36,308 nt of DNA from an uncultured Acholeplasmatales bacterium. GTDB taxonomy: Bacteria > Bacillota_I > Bacilli_A > Acholeplasmatales > UBA5453. Made by a program: the position numbers and the translations under genes. This document shows, piece after piece, positions 1 through 5,855 of this stretch. The notes beneath the pieces are model-generated. The model saw only the letters and a program-made list of their open reading frames with translations. It did no database searches and was not told the DNA's origin. The DNA lies in assembly GCA_927433595.1 (NCBI GenBank), contig CAKMJY010000132.1, positions 1 through 36,308 of the forward strand, in the 5' to 3' direction. Within the stretch, counting starts at the first letter, position 1; each line of letters opens with the position of its first letter.

Positions 1-140
1 TTCCGGCCTCGGCCGACGACGTCTGGCACCTGGTCGGCGGCTTCAACTCGTTGCCCGATTGGCTGCCCCTGATTGCCAAGAGCGAACCGGGCGAAGGTGG
101 GCGTGTGCGTCATCTGCAAACCGTGGATGGCGCGGTGGTG
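1..140 (+). pseudogene. SRPBCC/polyketide-cyclase-like gene fragment (Pseudomonas-like, chimeric)
   Basis: Frame 3 reads without a stop from base 3 and gives residues such as ADDVWHLVGGF and LPDWLPLIAKSE followed by EGGRVRHL. This is the pattern of small SRPBCC (polyketide cyclase/dehydrase) proteins common in Pseudomonas. Both ends are missing: the window starts inside the gene, and at about 138-143 the reading passes into an antisense piece of an Nramp gene. Base composition and codon use are GC-rich, unlike everything after 709. I infer this is foreign DNA joined during amplification or assembly, not a gene of the host organism. The family call rests on motif resemblance only. Confidence 0.6.
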
Positions 141-143
141 ACA

Positions 144-410
144 ATGCCGGTGGTCAGCGATACCCCCAGCAGCAGATGGAACGCCAGGGCGCAGCCAAGG
201 ACTTCGGCCAGGTCGGTGGCGATGATCGAGATTTCCGCCAAGACCCATTGCGTGCGCGCTGAACGCCGGCTGTAGCGTTCGCGGCACAGCTGCGCCAGGT
301 CCTTGCCGGTGGCAATGCCCAGCCGCGAACACAGGCACTGCACCGCCATCCCCGCCAGGCTGGCGAGCAACACCACGAACAACAGGTTGTAGCCATAGCG
401 CGACCCGGCC
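144..410 (-). pseudogene. mntH: Nramp/MntH divalent-metal transporter fragment, antisense copy
   Basis: Read on the minus strand this encodes an internal MntH segment: LLFVVLLASLAGMAVQ, then CSRLGIATGKDLAQLCRERY, then ATDLAEVLGCALAFHLL and GVSLTTGIV. These match the TM2-TM4 region of bacterial proton-coupled Mn/Fe transporters. It has neither start nor end. It mirrors the plus-strand copy at 469-708, but the two differ at roughly a dozen sites, mostly third codon positions (for example Ser TCG/TCA, Ile ATT/ATC, Leu CTG/TTG). That pattern means two natural alleles rather than one molecule folded on itself. High-GC Pseudomonas-type codon use. Confidence 0.75.
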
Positions 411-708
411 CCGGCCTGCTGATTTCCATCGGCTACATGTACCCCGGCAAATGGGCCACGGCCATCGAGGCCGGGTCGCGTTATGGCTACAGCCTGTTGT
501 TCGTGGTGTTGCTCGCCAGCCTGGCGGGGATGGCGGTGCAGTGCCTGTGTTCACGGCTGGGCATCGCCACCGGCAAGGACTTGGCGCAGTTGTGCCGCGA
601 ACGCTACAGCCAGCGCTCCGCGCGCACGCAATGGGTGCTGGCGGAAATTTCGATCATCGCCACCGACCTGGCCGAAGTCCTTGGCTGCGCCCTGGCGTTC
701 CACCTGCT
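171..708. repeat. 240-bp imperfect inverted repeat (171-410 / 469-708)
   Basis: Positions i and 879-i are complementary along both arms, with about 95% identity by eye. The spacer 411-468 belongs to the sense copy only. Both arms are MntH coding sequence. Inverted joins of this kind are typical of multiple-displacement-amplification or assembly chimeras. Confidence 0.85.
407..708 (+). CDS. mntH: Nramp/MntH divalent-metal transporter fragment, sense copy
   Basis: The frame from 407 reads GPGLLISIGYM, then PGKWATAIEAGSRYGYSLL and on to LGCALAFHLL. This is the TM1-TM4 part of a proton-dependent manganese/iron transporter. The TM1 metal-binding motif is normally DPGN but reads YPGK here (codons at 440-442 and 449-451), so both side-chain ligands are changed. 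This may be a sequence error or a nonfunctional allele. Identity to MntH stops at about 708, where the sequence passes into the low-GC methyltransferase gene; the frame then hits a stop at 725-727. Gene fragment from a Pseudomonas-like source. Confidence 0.75.
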
Positions 709-710
709 TC
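706..710. other. Chimera junction between high-GC and low-GC DNA
   Basis: MntH identity (a CTGCTG-type continuation seen in the antisense copy) is lost after T708. From 709 onwards the minus strand is in frame with a methyltransferase. Composition changes within a few bases, and there is no transposon end or att-like repeat at the join. Confidence 0.8.
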
Positions 711-1523
711 AGTTGATGGAAATTTAGAAGTTACTTCATCACTACCATCGTGAATAAAGTTTGCAGGAAAACGGCCGTTGAAAGTTTTACCATCATAATC
801 ACTATCAAATGAAGCGTTAAATGTCCCTTTTTGTGGTGTTGCTGGGTCTAAAAATCTTTCTTCTTCTCCAACCCTACACTCATCGATATTGATTGCACCA
901 ACACCGTATTTTAAGACGTTTTGTGCAACTGTGCCTTTAAGTGGTTTTCTTGCTACGATAATTGGTTCATACGCTGGTTTAAGTGCTGTCCCCCAACCTT
1001 GCCATTGTTTAGCTTCTTCGGTTGAGGGTTCAAATTTTTTTCTATAATAAGTTCTATCTTCACCCAAAATGCCGTTATTTTTTCCTTTTAATGTGTAAGG
1101 TTCTCCATCACCATCTTGTTCAACTTGCCTTAATGATTTTGAATGTGAATTACCTTTTAATAGTGTTGCTTCTAATGCTTTACTTATATCATGTGATTTA
1201 GGAAATCCACTTCCATAAACCCACATAATGACATCTCTAATTTCAAACCCAGCGTCCTCAATAGCAACTGCAATACGATGAAATGTCCGTGAACCACCAA
1301 ATGCTAATAGATATCCACCTGGCTTTAATACTTCATAGCACTTGTCCCATGTTTCTTTTTGAAATGCGATACCGCTTCTGTCCCAACCCTTATTCATAAA
1401 GTTAAGTTCATACGGTGGGTCTGTAACTACGCTGTCAATGGTATTTGGTTCAATCACTTCTAAAAGATTTAACATTGAACCTTGATATATTTTGTAGTGA
1501 TCGTTTGAAATGTATTGATTCAT
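709..1523 (-). CDS. Phage-type site-specific DNA methyltransferase, 3' end lost
   Basis: Amino-methyltransferase of the beta type, adding a methyl group to N6 of adenine or N4 of cytosine. The catalytic motif VVTDPPYEL lies at about residues 32-40, and the AdoMet-side motif KPGGYLLAFGG follows downstream. This order (DPPY first) and the segment WQGWGTALKPAYEPIIVARKPL-like (residues about 175-196) are typical of orphan methylases of Firmicute phages. The ATG overlaps the stop of the D12 methylase by 4 bases (ATGA), so the two are translationally coupled. About 271 native residues remain; the open frame runs on to 654 through chimeric DNA, so the true C-terminus is missing. No cognate restriction enzyme is seen. 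Target sequence unknown. Confidence 0.85.
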
Positions 1524-2347
1524 GTTCGTGTACCTATGTCATAATTGATAAATAGTACTTCTCTTGATTGCTGTATAGAAGCAATATTAATTACTCTCTT
1601 AGTGTCTTTTACAATCACTTTAAAGAAGTACTTGTATATTTCATTTGAAGTCTTATTATCGACATCTGAGATTGCTACATCGATGTTTAATGATTTGAGA
1701 TAATCAGCTAGTGCTTGATTACTGAACTCATCTTTTGTGTAGCGTTGACTGTTGCAGTAAGGCGGATCGTTATAAATGAATGATTGCTGTGAATCTTCGC
1801 CCATCATTTCAAGTGTTAGATTGATGAAATGTCTATAATCCATGCAATGAAACTCAACGTTTTGAATTAAATTGCTTATTTGGCGTATTTCATTTTCATT
1901 GAATGTGATTTTTTCTTTATAACCAAAAGGAACGTTATACTCACCTTTTTTGTTTTCACGATACAAACCGTTAAAACCAGTTTTCATTAGAATCCAAAAG
2001 TATTCCCATTGGCGCTTATTTCGGTTATATTCTTTCTTATATACGTTGTAATAGAATTGCTTTTTCAAATCCATAGATTTCAGATTATTATAGTGTTCTT
2101 TGTAGTGATTAAGTCTAGATATCACACTGAATGGATGGTCTTTAATTGCTTTATAGAACTCTATGATTGCAACGTTGATGTCATTCACGATGTATCTTTT
2201 GTATTTGCGGTCTTGAATCAATCTAAATAGAACTACGCCACTTCCTAGAAATGGTTCAATGTATGTATCGGAGTCTTTAAAATACTTAAATAACTCACTA
2301 GTAATTTTGGCTTTTGATCCAGCCCATCGAAAAGGCGCTTTAATCAT
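1520..2347 (-). CDS. D12-class DNA adenine N6-methyltransferase (Dam/DpnM-like)
   Basis: A 275-residue DNA adenine methylase. N-terminal APFRWAGSK and IEPFLGSGVVLFRL form the AdoMet pocket, and YNDPPYCNSQRY is the catalytic D/NPPY motif, giving the alpha-class order of Dam and DpnM. The frame is open upstream to 2416, but I choose ATG 2347: GAGGA lies 8 bases before it, and the motif-bearing N-terminus (MIKAPFRW) begins there, as in family members. It overlaps the upstream small gene by 8 bases and the downstream methylase by 4, so the three form one leftward operon. In phages such enzymes protect DNA from host restriction. No endonuclease gene is adjacent. Confidence 0.9.
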   Translation of the reverse strand: MIKAPFRWAGSKAKITSELFKYFKDSDTYIEPFLGSGVVLFRLIQDRKYKRYIVNDINVAIIEFYKAIKDHPFSVISRLNHYKEHYNNLKSMDLKKQFYYNVYKKEYNRNKRQWEYFWILMKTGFNGLYRENKKGEYNVPFGYKEKITFNENEIRQISNLIQNVEFHCMDYRHFINLTLEMMGEDSQQSFIYNDPPYCNSQRYTKDEFSNQALADYLKSLNIDVAISDVDNKTSNEIYKYFFKVIVKDTKRVINIASIQQSREVLFINYDIGTRT

Positions 2348-2579
2348 TGTACAAATCCTCATAATCGGACATTGATTCTTCAATGTTTTCAAAGAACTTA
2401 TTAAAACGTTCTTCATCTTCTGGAGTGATATCTTTTAGTTCAGGTACCACTTGTACAAATTCAATTTCAGCATCTTCTAAGCAGTGCTGTTCTTCTATTA
2501 GTTGTTGAGCTGCTTCAAGTGATTCAGCTTCTACTTCTTCATAAGTTGTTCTGATAACTTTAAATTCAAATGTTGGCAT
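2340..2579 (-). CDS. Small acidic DpnD/PcfM-like protein
   Basis: 79 residues, strongly acidic in the second half (EDEERFNKFF, then many E/D). The N-terminal part, FEFKVIRTTYEEVEAES followed by LEAAQQLIEE, is a beta-strand, then an EVEAES turn, then a helix. That pattern is found in small DpnD/PcfM-type proteins of phages and conjugative elements; their function is not established. It is sandwiched in the leftward early operon, one base after the upstream gene's stop and overlapping the D12 methylase start by 8 bases. The family assignment is by pattern only and is tentative. Confidence 0.55.
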   Translation of the reverse strand: MPTFEFKVIRTTYEEVEAESLEAAQQLIEEQHCLEDAEIEFVQVVPELKDITPEDEERFNKFFENIEESMSDYEDLYND

Positions 2580-2580
2580 G

Positions 2581-3006
2581 TTATCTCACCTCGAATGCTA
2601 GTTCAGTTTGTTGTTTAACGCTTAATGCGTTAGATTCATTATGTTTTGGTCGATTTGAGCCACTTTTAAACGAAACTTGATAAAGTGCTAGTGATATATA
2701 ATCAGAAGGCTTTAAAAGGTATTTATTGCACCATGCTTTGAACTGTGAGAAGTCATTATTTGCTTCTTTATATACAAAGTACTTAATCATTTCATCTGTA
2801 CTATCAAAATCAATAGATGCAAATGATGAACCATCGATTATGATTGCAAGTATTCTTGAATCATTCAAAGTGAAATATAGACCATTTTTTCTTTGATGAA
2901 CTAGTCTTGGAATATGTTCTGCTTCTACGTAGATGCAGATTGTTTGCTCATTAACTCTTAAACCCCATGTGTAAGGTTCTTTTGTTACTTCAATAAAGTC
3001 TGTCAT
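2581..3006 (-). CDS. Hypothetical phage-early protein, 141 aa
   Basis: I do not recognise this protein. It is soluble, with mixed beta-strands in the N-terminal two thirds and a polar C-terminus; no signal peptide or membrane segment. Start ATG 3006 is preferred over the upstream in-frame ATG at 3036 because AAGGAAGGA sits just before it at normal spacing. It is the second gene of the leftward operon, following the Cro-like HTH gene after a gap of about 45 bases. That gap includes a candidate operator half-site near 3069-3077. Context suggests a phage early function, but nothing in the sequence shows which. Confidence 0.65.
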   Translation of the reverse strand: MTDFIEVTKEPYTWGLRVNEQTICIYVEAEHIPRLVHQRKNGLYFTLNDSRILAIIIDGSSFASIDFDSTDEMIKYFVYKEANNDFSQFKAWCNKYLLKPSDYISLALYQVSFKSGSNRPKHNESNALSVKQQTELAFEVR

Positions 3007-3050
3007 GTTAAGTCCTTCCTTGTGAGTATTAATCACATTATCAAATTTTA

Positions 3051-3275
3051 TTAACGTTTTTGTGCATTATTTTCACATTGCTTTTCAAAAAAAATAGTGA
3101 TACTAGAATTTGTTAATCTTGAAATTCGGTCAAGTTCCTTAATTGAAAATTGTCTTTTCCCATTAATCTTAGAATTAAACGATTCCCTAGAAATACCAAT
3201 TTCTTTAGCTGCTTGTTCCTGAGTAATTTTCATGAACGATAGTTTTGATCTGATTACATTCAAGTTTACTAGCAT
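3051..3275 (-). CDS. XRE-family HTH regulator (Cro-like)
   Basis: A 74-residue, single-domain DNA-binding protein. The helix-turn-helix is ITQEQAAKEIGISRESFNSK (residues about 18-37), followed by INGKRQFSIKELDRIS, a classic Cro/C1-type fold with no extra domain. A strong ribosome site (AGGAGGGG) lies 5 bases before ATG 3275. It is transcribed divergently from the S24-like repressor at 3439, the usual Cro/CI arrangement of a genetic switch. It heads the leftward operon with the two methylases. Confidence 0.85.
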   Translation of the reverse strand: MLVNLNVIRSKLSFMKITQEQAAKEIGISRESFNSKINGKRQFSIKELDRISRLTNSSITIFFEKQCENNAQKR

Positions 3276-3438
3276 ATCAACCCCTCCTTTTTTTGTGCAT
3301 ATTTTTCACATCTCACATATATAATAACCACAATGTGAAATAATGTCAATAAAAAATTGAAATATTTTCACATTATCATTTGAAATGTGCGTTATTTGCT
3401 ATAAAGATGTAAAATATAAGAGATGTGGAGGTAATAAA
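3276..3438. promoter_or_regulatory. Divergent switch region with candidate TTTCACAT operators
   Basis: The intergenic region between the two HTH genes holds repeated half-sites: TTTTTCACAT at 3302-3311, ATGTGAAA (inverse) at 3333-3340 and TTTTCACATT at 3365-3374. A fourth copy, ATTTTCACATT, sits near 3067-3077 before the next leftward gene. I could not assign the two promoters with confidence because several AT-rich hexamers compete. Confidence 0.55.
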
Positions 3439-4008
3439 TTGAACAACTTGAGAAAACTGAGGAAAGAACGCAAACTTAATCAAGTGGAACTATCTGAAAT
3501 TGTTAATATAGATAGAAGTACCATATCCAGAATTGAATCTGGAAAATCTAGTTTTACTCAAGAACATCTTGAGGTTTTTTCAAATTATTTCAATGTATCA
3601 ATAGATTACCTACTAGGAAAGAAAGAAAAAGTTATATCAAATGCTATCCGAGCTGAAAAAATCCCAGTTTACTCAAAAATATATGGAGGAAGTTATATTT
3701 TGAGAGAAGATTGTTTTGTTGGATATCAGGTTGCACCTGCCAGTGAAGATTTAACAGACTGTATTTATTTAGTATCAGATAAAGACTACAAGAATGAAGG
3801 TATCTTTAAAGATGATCTATTGATGGTTAGATTAAACACTGCTGTTGCACCAGGTGTTCATGTGTGTGCGAACGACAATGAACCTGGGGGAGTTTATAGA
3901 ATCGTTGAATTAAACAAAGAATGGATTTTACTAGCTGACAATATGCCAAGCAAATTGGATAAACAAGTCCTTGGCCAAGTTTTAATGGTATCAAGAATAA
4001 TTAAATAG
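3439..4008 (+). CDS. S24/LexA-like phage repressor, self-cleavage residues apparently absent
   Basis: 189 residues: an N-terminal XRE HTH (LRKLRKERKLNQVELSEIV, then DRSTISRIESG), a linker, then a C-terminal S24-type beta domain (IPVYSKIYGG through FKDDLLMV to VYRIVELN). I choose TTG 3439 as the start because GGAGG lies 7 bases before it; the longer frame from ATG 3385 has no such site and adds a Cys-rich leader unlike the family. In self-cleaving relatives a Ser precedes the conserved G/D-D-x-hydrophobic stretch. Here that region reads DYKNEGIFKDD with no Ser, and the usual catalytic Lys position appears to be replaced in VYRIVE. RecA-induced cleavage is therefore doubtful. Likely master repressor of the element. 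Confidence 0.85.
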   Translation: MNNLRKLRKERKLNQVELSEIVNIDRSTISRIESGKSSFTQEHLEVFSNYFNVSIDYLLGKKEKVISNAIRAEKIPVYSKIYGGSYILREDCFVGYQVAPASEDLTDCIYLVSDKDYKNEGIFKDDLLMVRLNTAVAPGVHVCANDNEPGGVYRIVELNKEWILLADNMPSKLDKQVLGQVLMVSRIIK

Positions 4009-4018
4009 AAATCAAAAA

Positions 4019-4044
4019 GAGTGAATGTGGGAGATATTCACTTA
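4019..4044 (+). terminator. Possible weak terminator after the repressor
   Basis: A hairpin with arms AGTGAAT and ATTCACT lies 10-40 bases after the repressor stop. The following tract is only weakly T-rich, so termination is uncertain. Confidence 0.35.
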
Positions 4045-4183
4045 GATTTCGAGTGTTCGTATGAATAAAAGAACAAACATTAATCGGGGGAGTAGTGTTT
4101 GATCAACTATGTCTTTTTTAAGATATTTTTTTGGTCATTCTGCGCTTCTTTTTTTATTGGAGTGCATAAATATAGGAGGATTT

Positions 4184-4564
4184 ATGAGGAAAAGTATTGT
4201 TTTTTTGGTTTTACTGTTGAGTCTGTATACTTTATCAGGATGCGCCTTTAACACTAGTAGTCCGTTCGAAGATTTACCTTTGGAACGAGATATTAGTAGT
4301 TCTGATATTACATGGCTAACAGCATCACAAGGTGGTTCAAGTGTTACGTTAAATTTTACAGCAAATTCTAAGATTAAAGACATCACTATTCAAGTAACAT
4401 TCTTAGATAAAAATGATAACGTTGTTACTACCAATACTAAATCGATGTCTAGTTTGGTTAGTGGTGAAACTTATTCATTGAAATTTGGTATAGATTTTTT
4501 TGAAATGTTATCAGTATCAAAATACACGTACAAGATTTTATCTGGTACAGTCGATTTAACTTAG
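4184..4564 (+). CDS. Putative lipoprotein of the prophage-like island
   Basis: 126 residues beginning MRKSIVFLVLLLSLYTLSGC: a basic start, a hydrophobic core and a lipobox LSGC with the lipid-modified Cys at residue 20. The mature part is beta-rich and polar (SVTLNFTANSKIKDITIQVTF), resembling small FxLYD-type extracytoplasmic domains. The ATG at 4184 is chosen over the open frame from 4109 because AGGAGG precedes it and the signal peptide starts there. It lies between the repressor and a small membrane protein; lipoproteins at this position in temperate phages sometimes block superinfection. That role is inference from position only. Confidence 0.75.
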   Translation: MRKSIVFLVLLLSLYTLSGCAFNTSSPFEDLPLERDISSSDITWLTASQGGSSVTLNFTANSKIKDITIQVTFLDKNDNVVTTNTKSMSSLVSGETYSLKFGIDFFEMLSVSKYTYKILSGTVDLT

Positions 4565-4572
4565 GAGGATTT

Positions 4573-4830
4573 ATGGATAAAGTAATTAGAACCATTATTG
4601 TTGGGTTTATTTTTGCAACACATTTTATCGCTTTAGTCATGTCATTTTATCTGCAAGTTATTTATTCTTCACTTTTTAGAATCGAGGTTGAACTAAGTAA
4701 TTATAGTTTAATAGGTAATAACGATCCATTTCTATTTTTTGTCTTTGCTGGATACCTATCAATTGTAGTCTTATTCAGCAGCGTGTACTTGTTCGTTGCG
4801 TTTTTTCCAACTAAGTCAACCAAAAAGTGA
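4573..4830 (+). CDS. Small two-helix membrane protein
   Basis: 85 residues with two hydrophobic stretches (about residues 5-30 and 50-77) and a short basic tail KSTKK. I recognise no family. The start region AGGAGGATTTATG is identical over 13 bases to that of the lipoprotein gene upstream. Its ribosome site overlaps the lipoprotein's stop codon, so the two are surely co-transcribed and coupled. It ends in TGA, supporting TGA as a stop in this genome. Probably a partner of the lipoprotein; function unknown. Confidence 0.65.
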   Translation: MDKVIRTIIVGFIFATHFIALVMSFYLQVIYSSLFRIEVELSNYSLIGNNDPFLFFVFAGYLSIVVLFSSVYLFVAFFPTKSTKK

Positions 4831-4859
4831 GTAAAAATTGAACATTTAGTGAATATTTC

Positions 4860-4888
4860 TTGCAATGATAAAAGTATCATGATAGAAT
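4860..4888 (+). promoter_or_regulatory. Sigma-A-type promoter of the antitoxin RNA
   Basis: TTGCAA (4860-4865), a 17-base spacer, then TAGAAT (4883-4888). Transcription should start near 4894-4896, about 25 bases before the first repeat. Confidence 0.75.
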
Positions 4889-4894
4889 ACAGGT

Positions 4895-5036
4895 GTAGTA
4901 AGTCATCTATGAATGATAAAGTCTGAGGGTAAGACTGAATAAATAAGTCCCGATTGATGATACAGTCTGAGGGTAAGACTGAATAAATAAGTCCCAATAG
5001 ATGACAATTGACCCTGCTATATTGCAGGGTTTTATT
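4895..5036 (+). ncRNA. Type III antitoxin RNA (ToxI/TenpI/CptI-like)
   Basis: An RNA of about 140 nt is bounded by the promoter at 4860-4888 and the terminator at 5011-5038. It contains two copies of a 44-nt unit plus degenerate partial copies at both edges. Each unit has a stem AGTCT/AGACT closing a 7-base loop GAGGGTA. The GGG of the loop can pair with CCC at the end of the conserved block, giving an H-type pseudoknot as in known ToxI and CptI RNAs. Known antitoxins of this class are cut by the toxin into single repeats that wrap around and inhibit it. No convincing open reading frame lies inside. The antitoxin role is inferred from architecture and the adjacent toxin. Confidence 0.78.
4921..4995 (+). 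repeat. Two tandem antitoxin repeats, 44-bp period
   Basis: A 31-bp block is identical at 4921-4951 and 4965-4995. The 13 bases between are similar to the flanks on both sides (GATGATA-type), so the true unit is about 44 bp. Each unit contains AAAT, the kind of A-rich site at which characterised ToxN enzymes cut. Confidence 0.95.
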
Positions 5037-5038
5037 TT
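5011..5038 (+). terminator. Terminator between antitoxin RNA and toxin gene
   Basis: Stem CCCTGC/GCAGGG (5012-5017 / 5024-5029), 6-base loop, then TTTTATTTT. It overlaps the region just before the toxin ribosome site. In type III systems such a leaky terminator sets antitoxin in excess over toxin mRNA. Confidence 0.9.
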
Positions 5039-5048
5039 AGGTGAAAAT

Positions 5049-5498
5049 ATGAAATATGATCTGAAACTATTAAGCGCTTCTTTTTACAACAAATATCCTA
5101 GTGATACTTATCCAGACATACTCTTAAAAGATTTACGGCCATATATTGTTATTGTTGTAAAAATAGAAGATTATAACTGGGCTATACCATTACGTTCTCA
5201 TGTTAAACATAATTATTGCTATCGTTTAAAAGGATCCGGAAGATCTAGTGATTCTGCACTCGACTTCACAAAGGCTGTAATCATCAACGTATCATCAGAC
5301 ATTGAAGGTGAACCTGTTATCGATAATAATGAGTATATAGATATTGATTCTTCAATTGAGTTCATCATAACTAAGTTCAGCACATTCATAGCTAACTATA
5401 TTAAGATGTGTAATGACAGCGAATATAATCCTTATGCGTTTGAACGTATAGAGAACTACGGTACATTAAAGTATTTCAAGAGTTTACTGATTCACTAG
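5049..5498 (+). CDS. Type III toxin endoribonuclease, ToxN/AbiQ superfamily (TenpN/CptN-like)
   Basis: 149 residues. The profile LKLLSASFYNKYP, then RPYIVIVVKI, WAIPLRSHVKHNYCY, LDFTKAVIIN and finally EYIDIDSSIEFI matches my knowledge of TenpN/CptN-type toxins: an SH3-like barrel RNase inhibited by a repeat RNA. I choose ATG 5049, with AGGTG five bases upstream; the frame is open from 5001, but that stretch is the terminator. Lying directly after promoter, tandem repeats and terminator is the hallmark order of type III toxin-antitoxin loci. The toxin would cut cellular RNA when free, arresting growth; relatives act in phage abortive infection and plasmid or prophage maintenance. The subfamily (TenpN versus CptN) is less certain than the class. 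Confidence 0.8.
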   Translation: MKYDLKLLSASFYNKYPSDTYPDILLKDLRPYIVIVVKIEDYNWAIPLRSHVKHNYCYRLKGSGRSSDSALDFTKAVIINVSSDIEGEPVIDNNEYIDIDSSIEFIITKFSTFIANYIKMCNDSEYNPYAFERIENYGTLKYFKSLLIH

Positions 5499-5501
5499 CC
5501 C

Positions 5502-5530
5502 TTTTAATGGCAACCTTTAAATGATAGAAT
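5502..5530 (+). promoter_or_regulatory. Weak promoter-like sequence after the toxin gene
   Basis: TTTTAA (5502-5507), a 17-base spacer, then TAGAAT (5525-5530), with the same GATAGAATA context as the antitoxin promoter. With the terminator at 5563 it could give an RNA of about 50 nt containing the hairpin GGAGCAATGCTCC. The -35 is poor; low confidence. Confidence 0.3.
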
Positions 5531-5562
5531 ATATGTTAATGATGGAGCAATGCTCCTAGACT

Positions 5563-5590
5563 AAGGCGGACATTACCGCCTTTTTATTTT
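5563..5590 (+). terminator. Terminator of the toxin-antitoxin operon
   Basis: Perfect stem AAGGCGG/CCGCCTT with a 6-base loop, followed by a T-rich tail (TTTTTATTTT). Confidence 0.88.
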
Positions 5591-5774
5591 AGAAGGTTTT
5601 ACATCGATGAATACCACTAATTTTTATTGCACAAATATTACACATTTTGCACATAATATTAAACGAATGAAATGCAAATATGCCAAATTATGACATAAAA
5701 AGATAATAAAAAGCACACAAAACAAATAAAAGATAATGTTTTGCCATTCTCGCTGAGGGCACCATTACAAAAAC

Positions 5775-5806
5775 AACGGCTTAACAAAGCCGTTTTATTT
5801 TTTTTA
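5775..5806 (+). terminator. Rho-independent terminator, no gene assigned
   Basis: Stem AACGGCTT/AAGCCGTT with loop AACA, then a long T tract. No coding gene lies directly upstream, so it either ends an unrecognised RNA or is a leftover of the locus before insertion. Confidence 0.75.
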
Positions 5807-5855
5807 TTTGCATATTACACACATATTACACATAAATTGCACAAAAACTACTATT

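Noticed and set aside
1-708. Horizontally acquired metal transporter in the host genome
   Set aside because: The genes are fragments in an inverted arrangement with two alleles and an abrupt junction; contamination and chimera explain this better.
4921-4995. CRISPR array (31-bp repeats)
   Set aside because: Only two copies, separated by 13 bases that themselves resemble the flanks; no cas genes. Promoter, terminator and toxin gene context fit a type III antitoxin instead.
5001-5048. Longer toxin start at 5001
   Set aside because: The extra 16 codons are the terminator hairpin and T tract and have no ribosome site; ATG 5049 has AGGTG just upstream.
5745-5770. tRNA or tmRNA 3' end acting as an att site (GGGCACCA)
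   Set aside because: No T-arm sequence (GTTCNANNC) or acceptor partner is present; the match to a CCA end alone is too weak.
5627-5846. DnaA boxes / replication origin
   Set aside because: The TTGCACA and ATTACACAT words differ from TTATCCACA, and no dnaA, dnaN or related gene is nearby.
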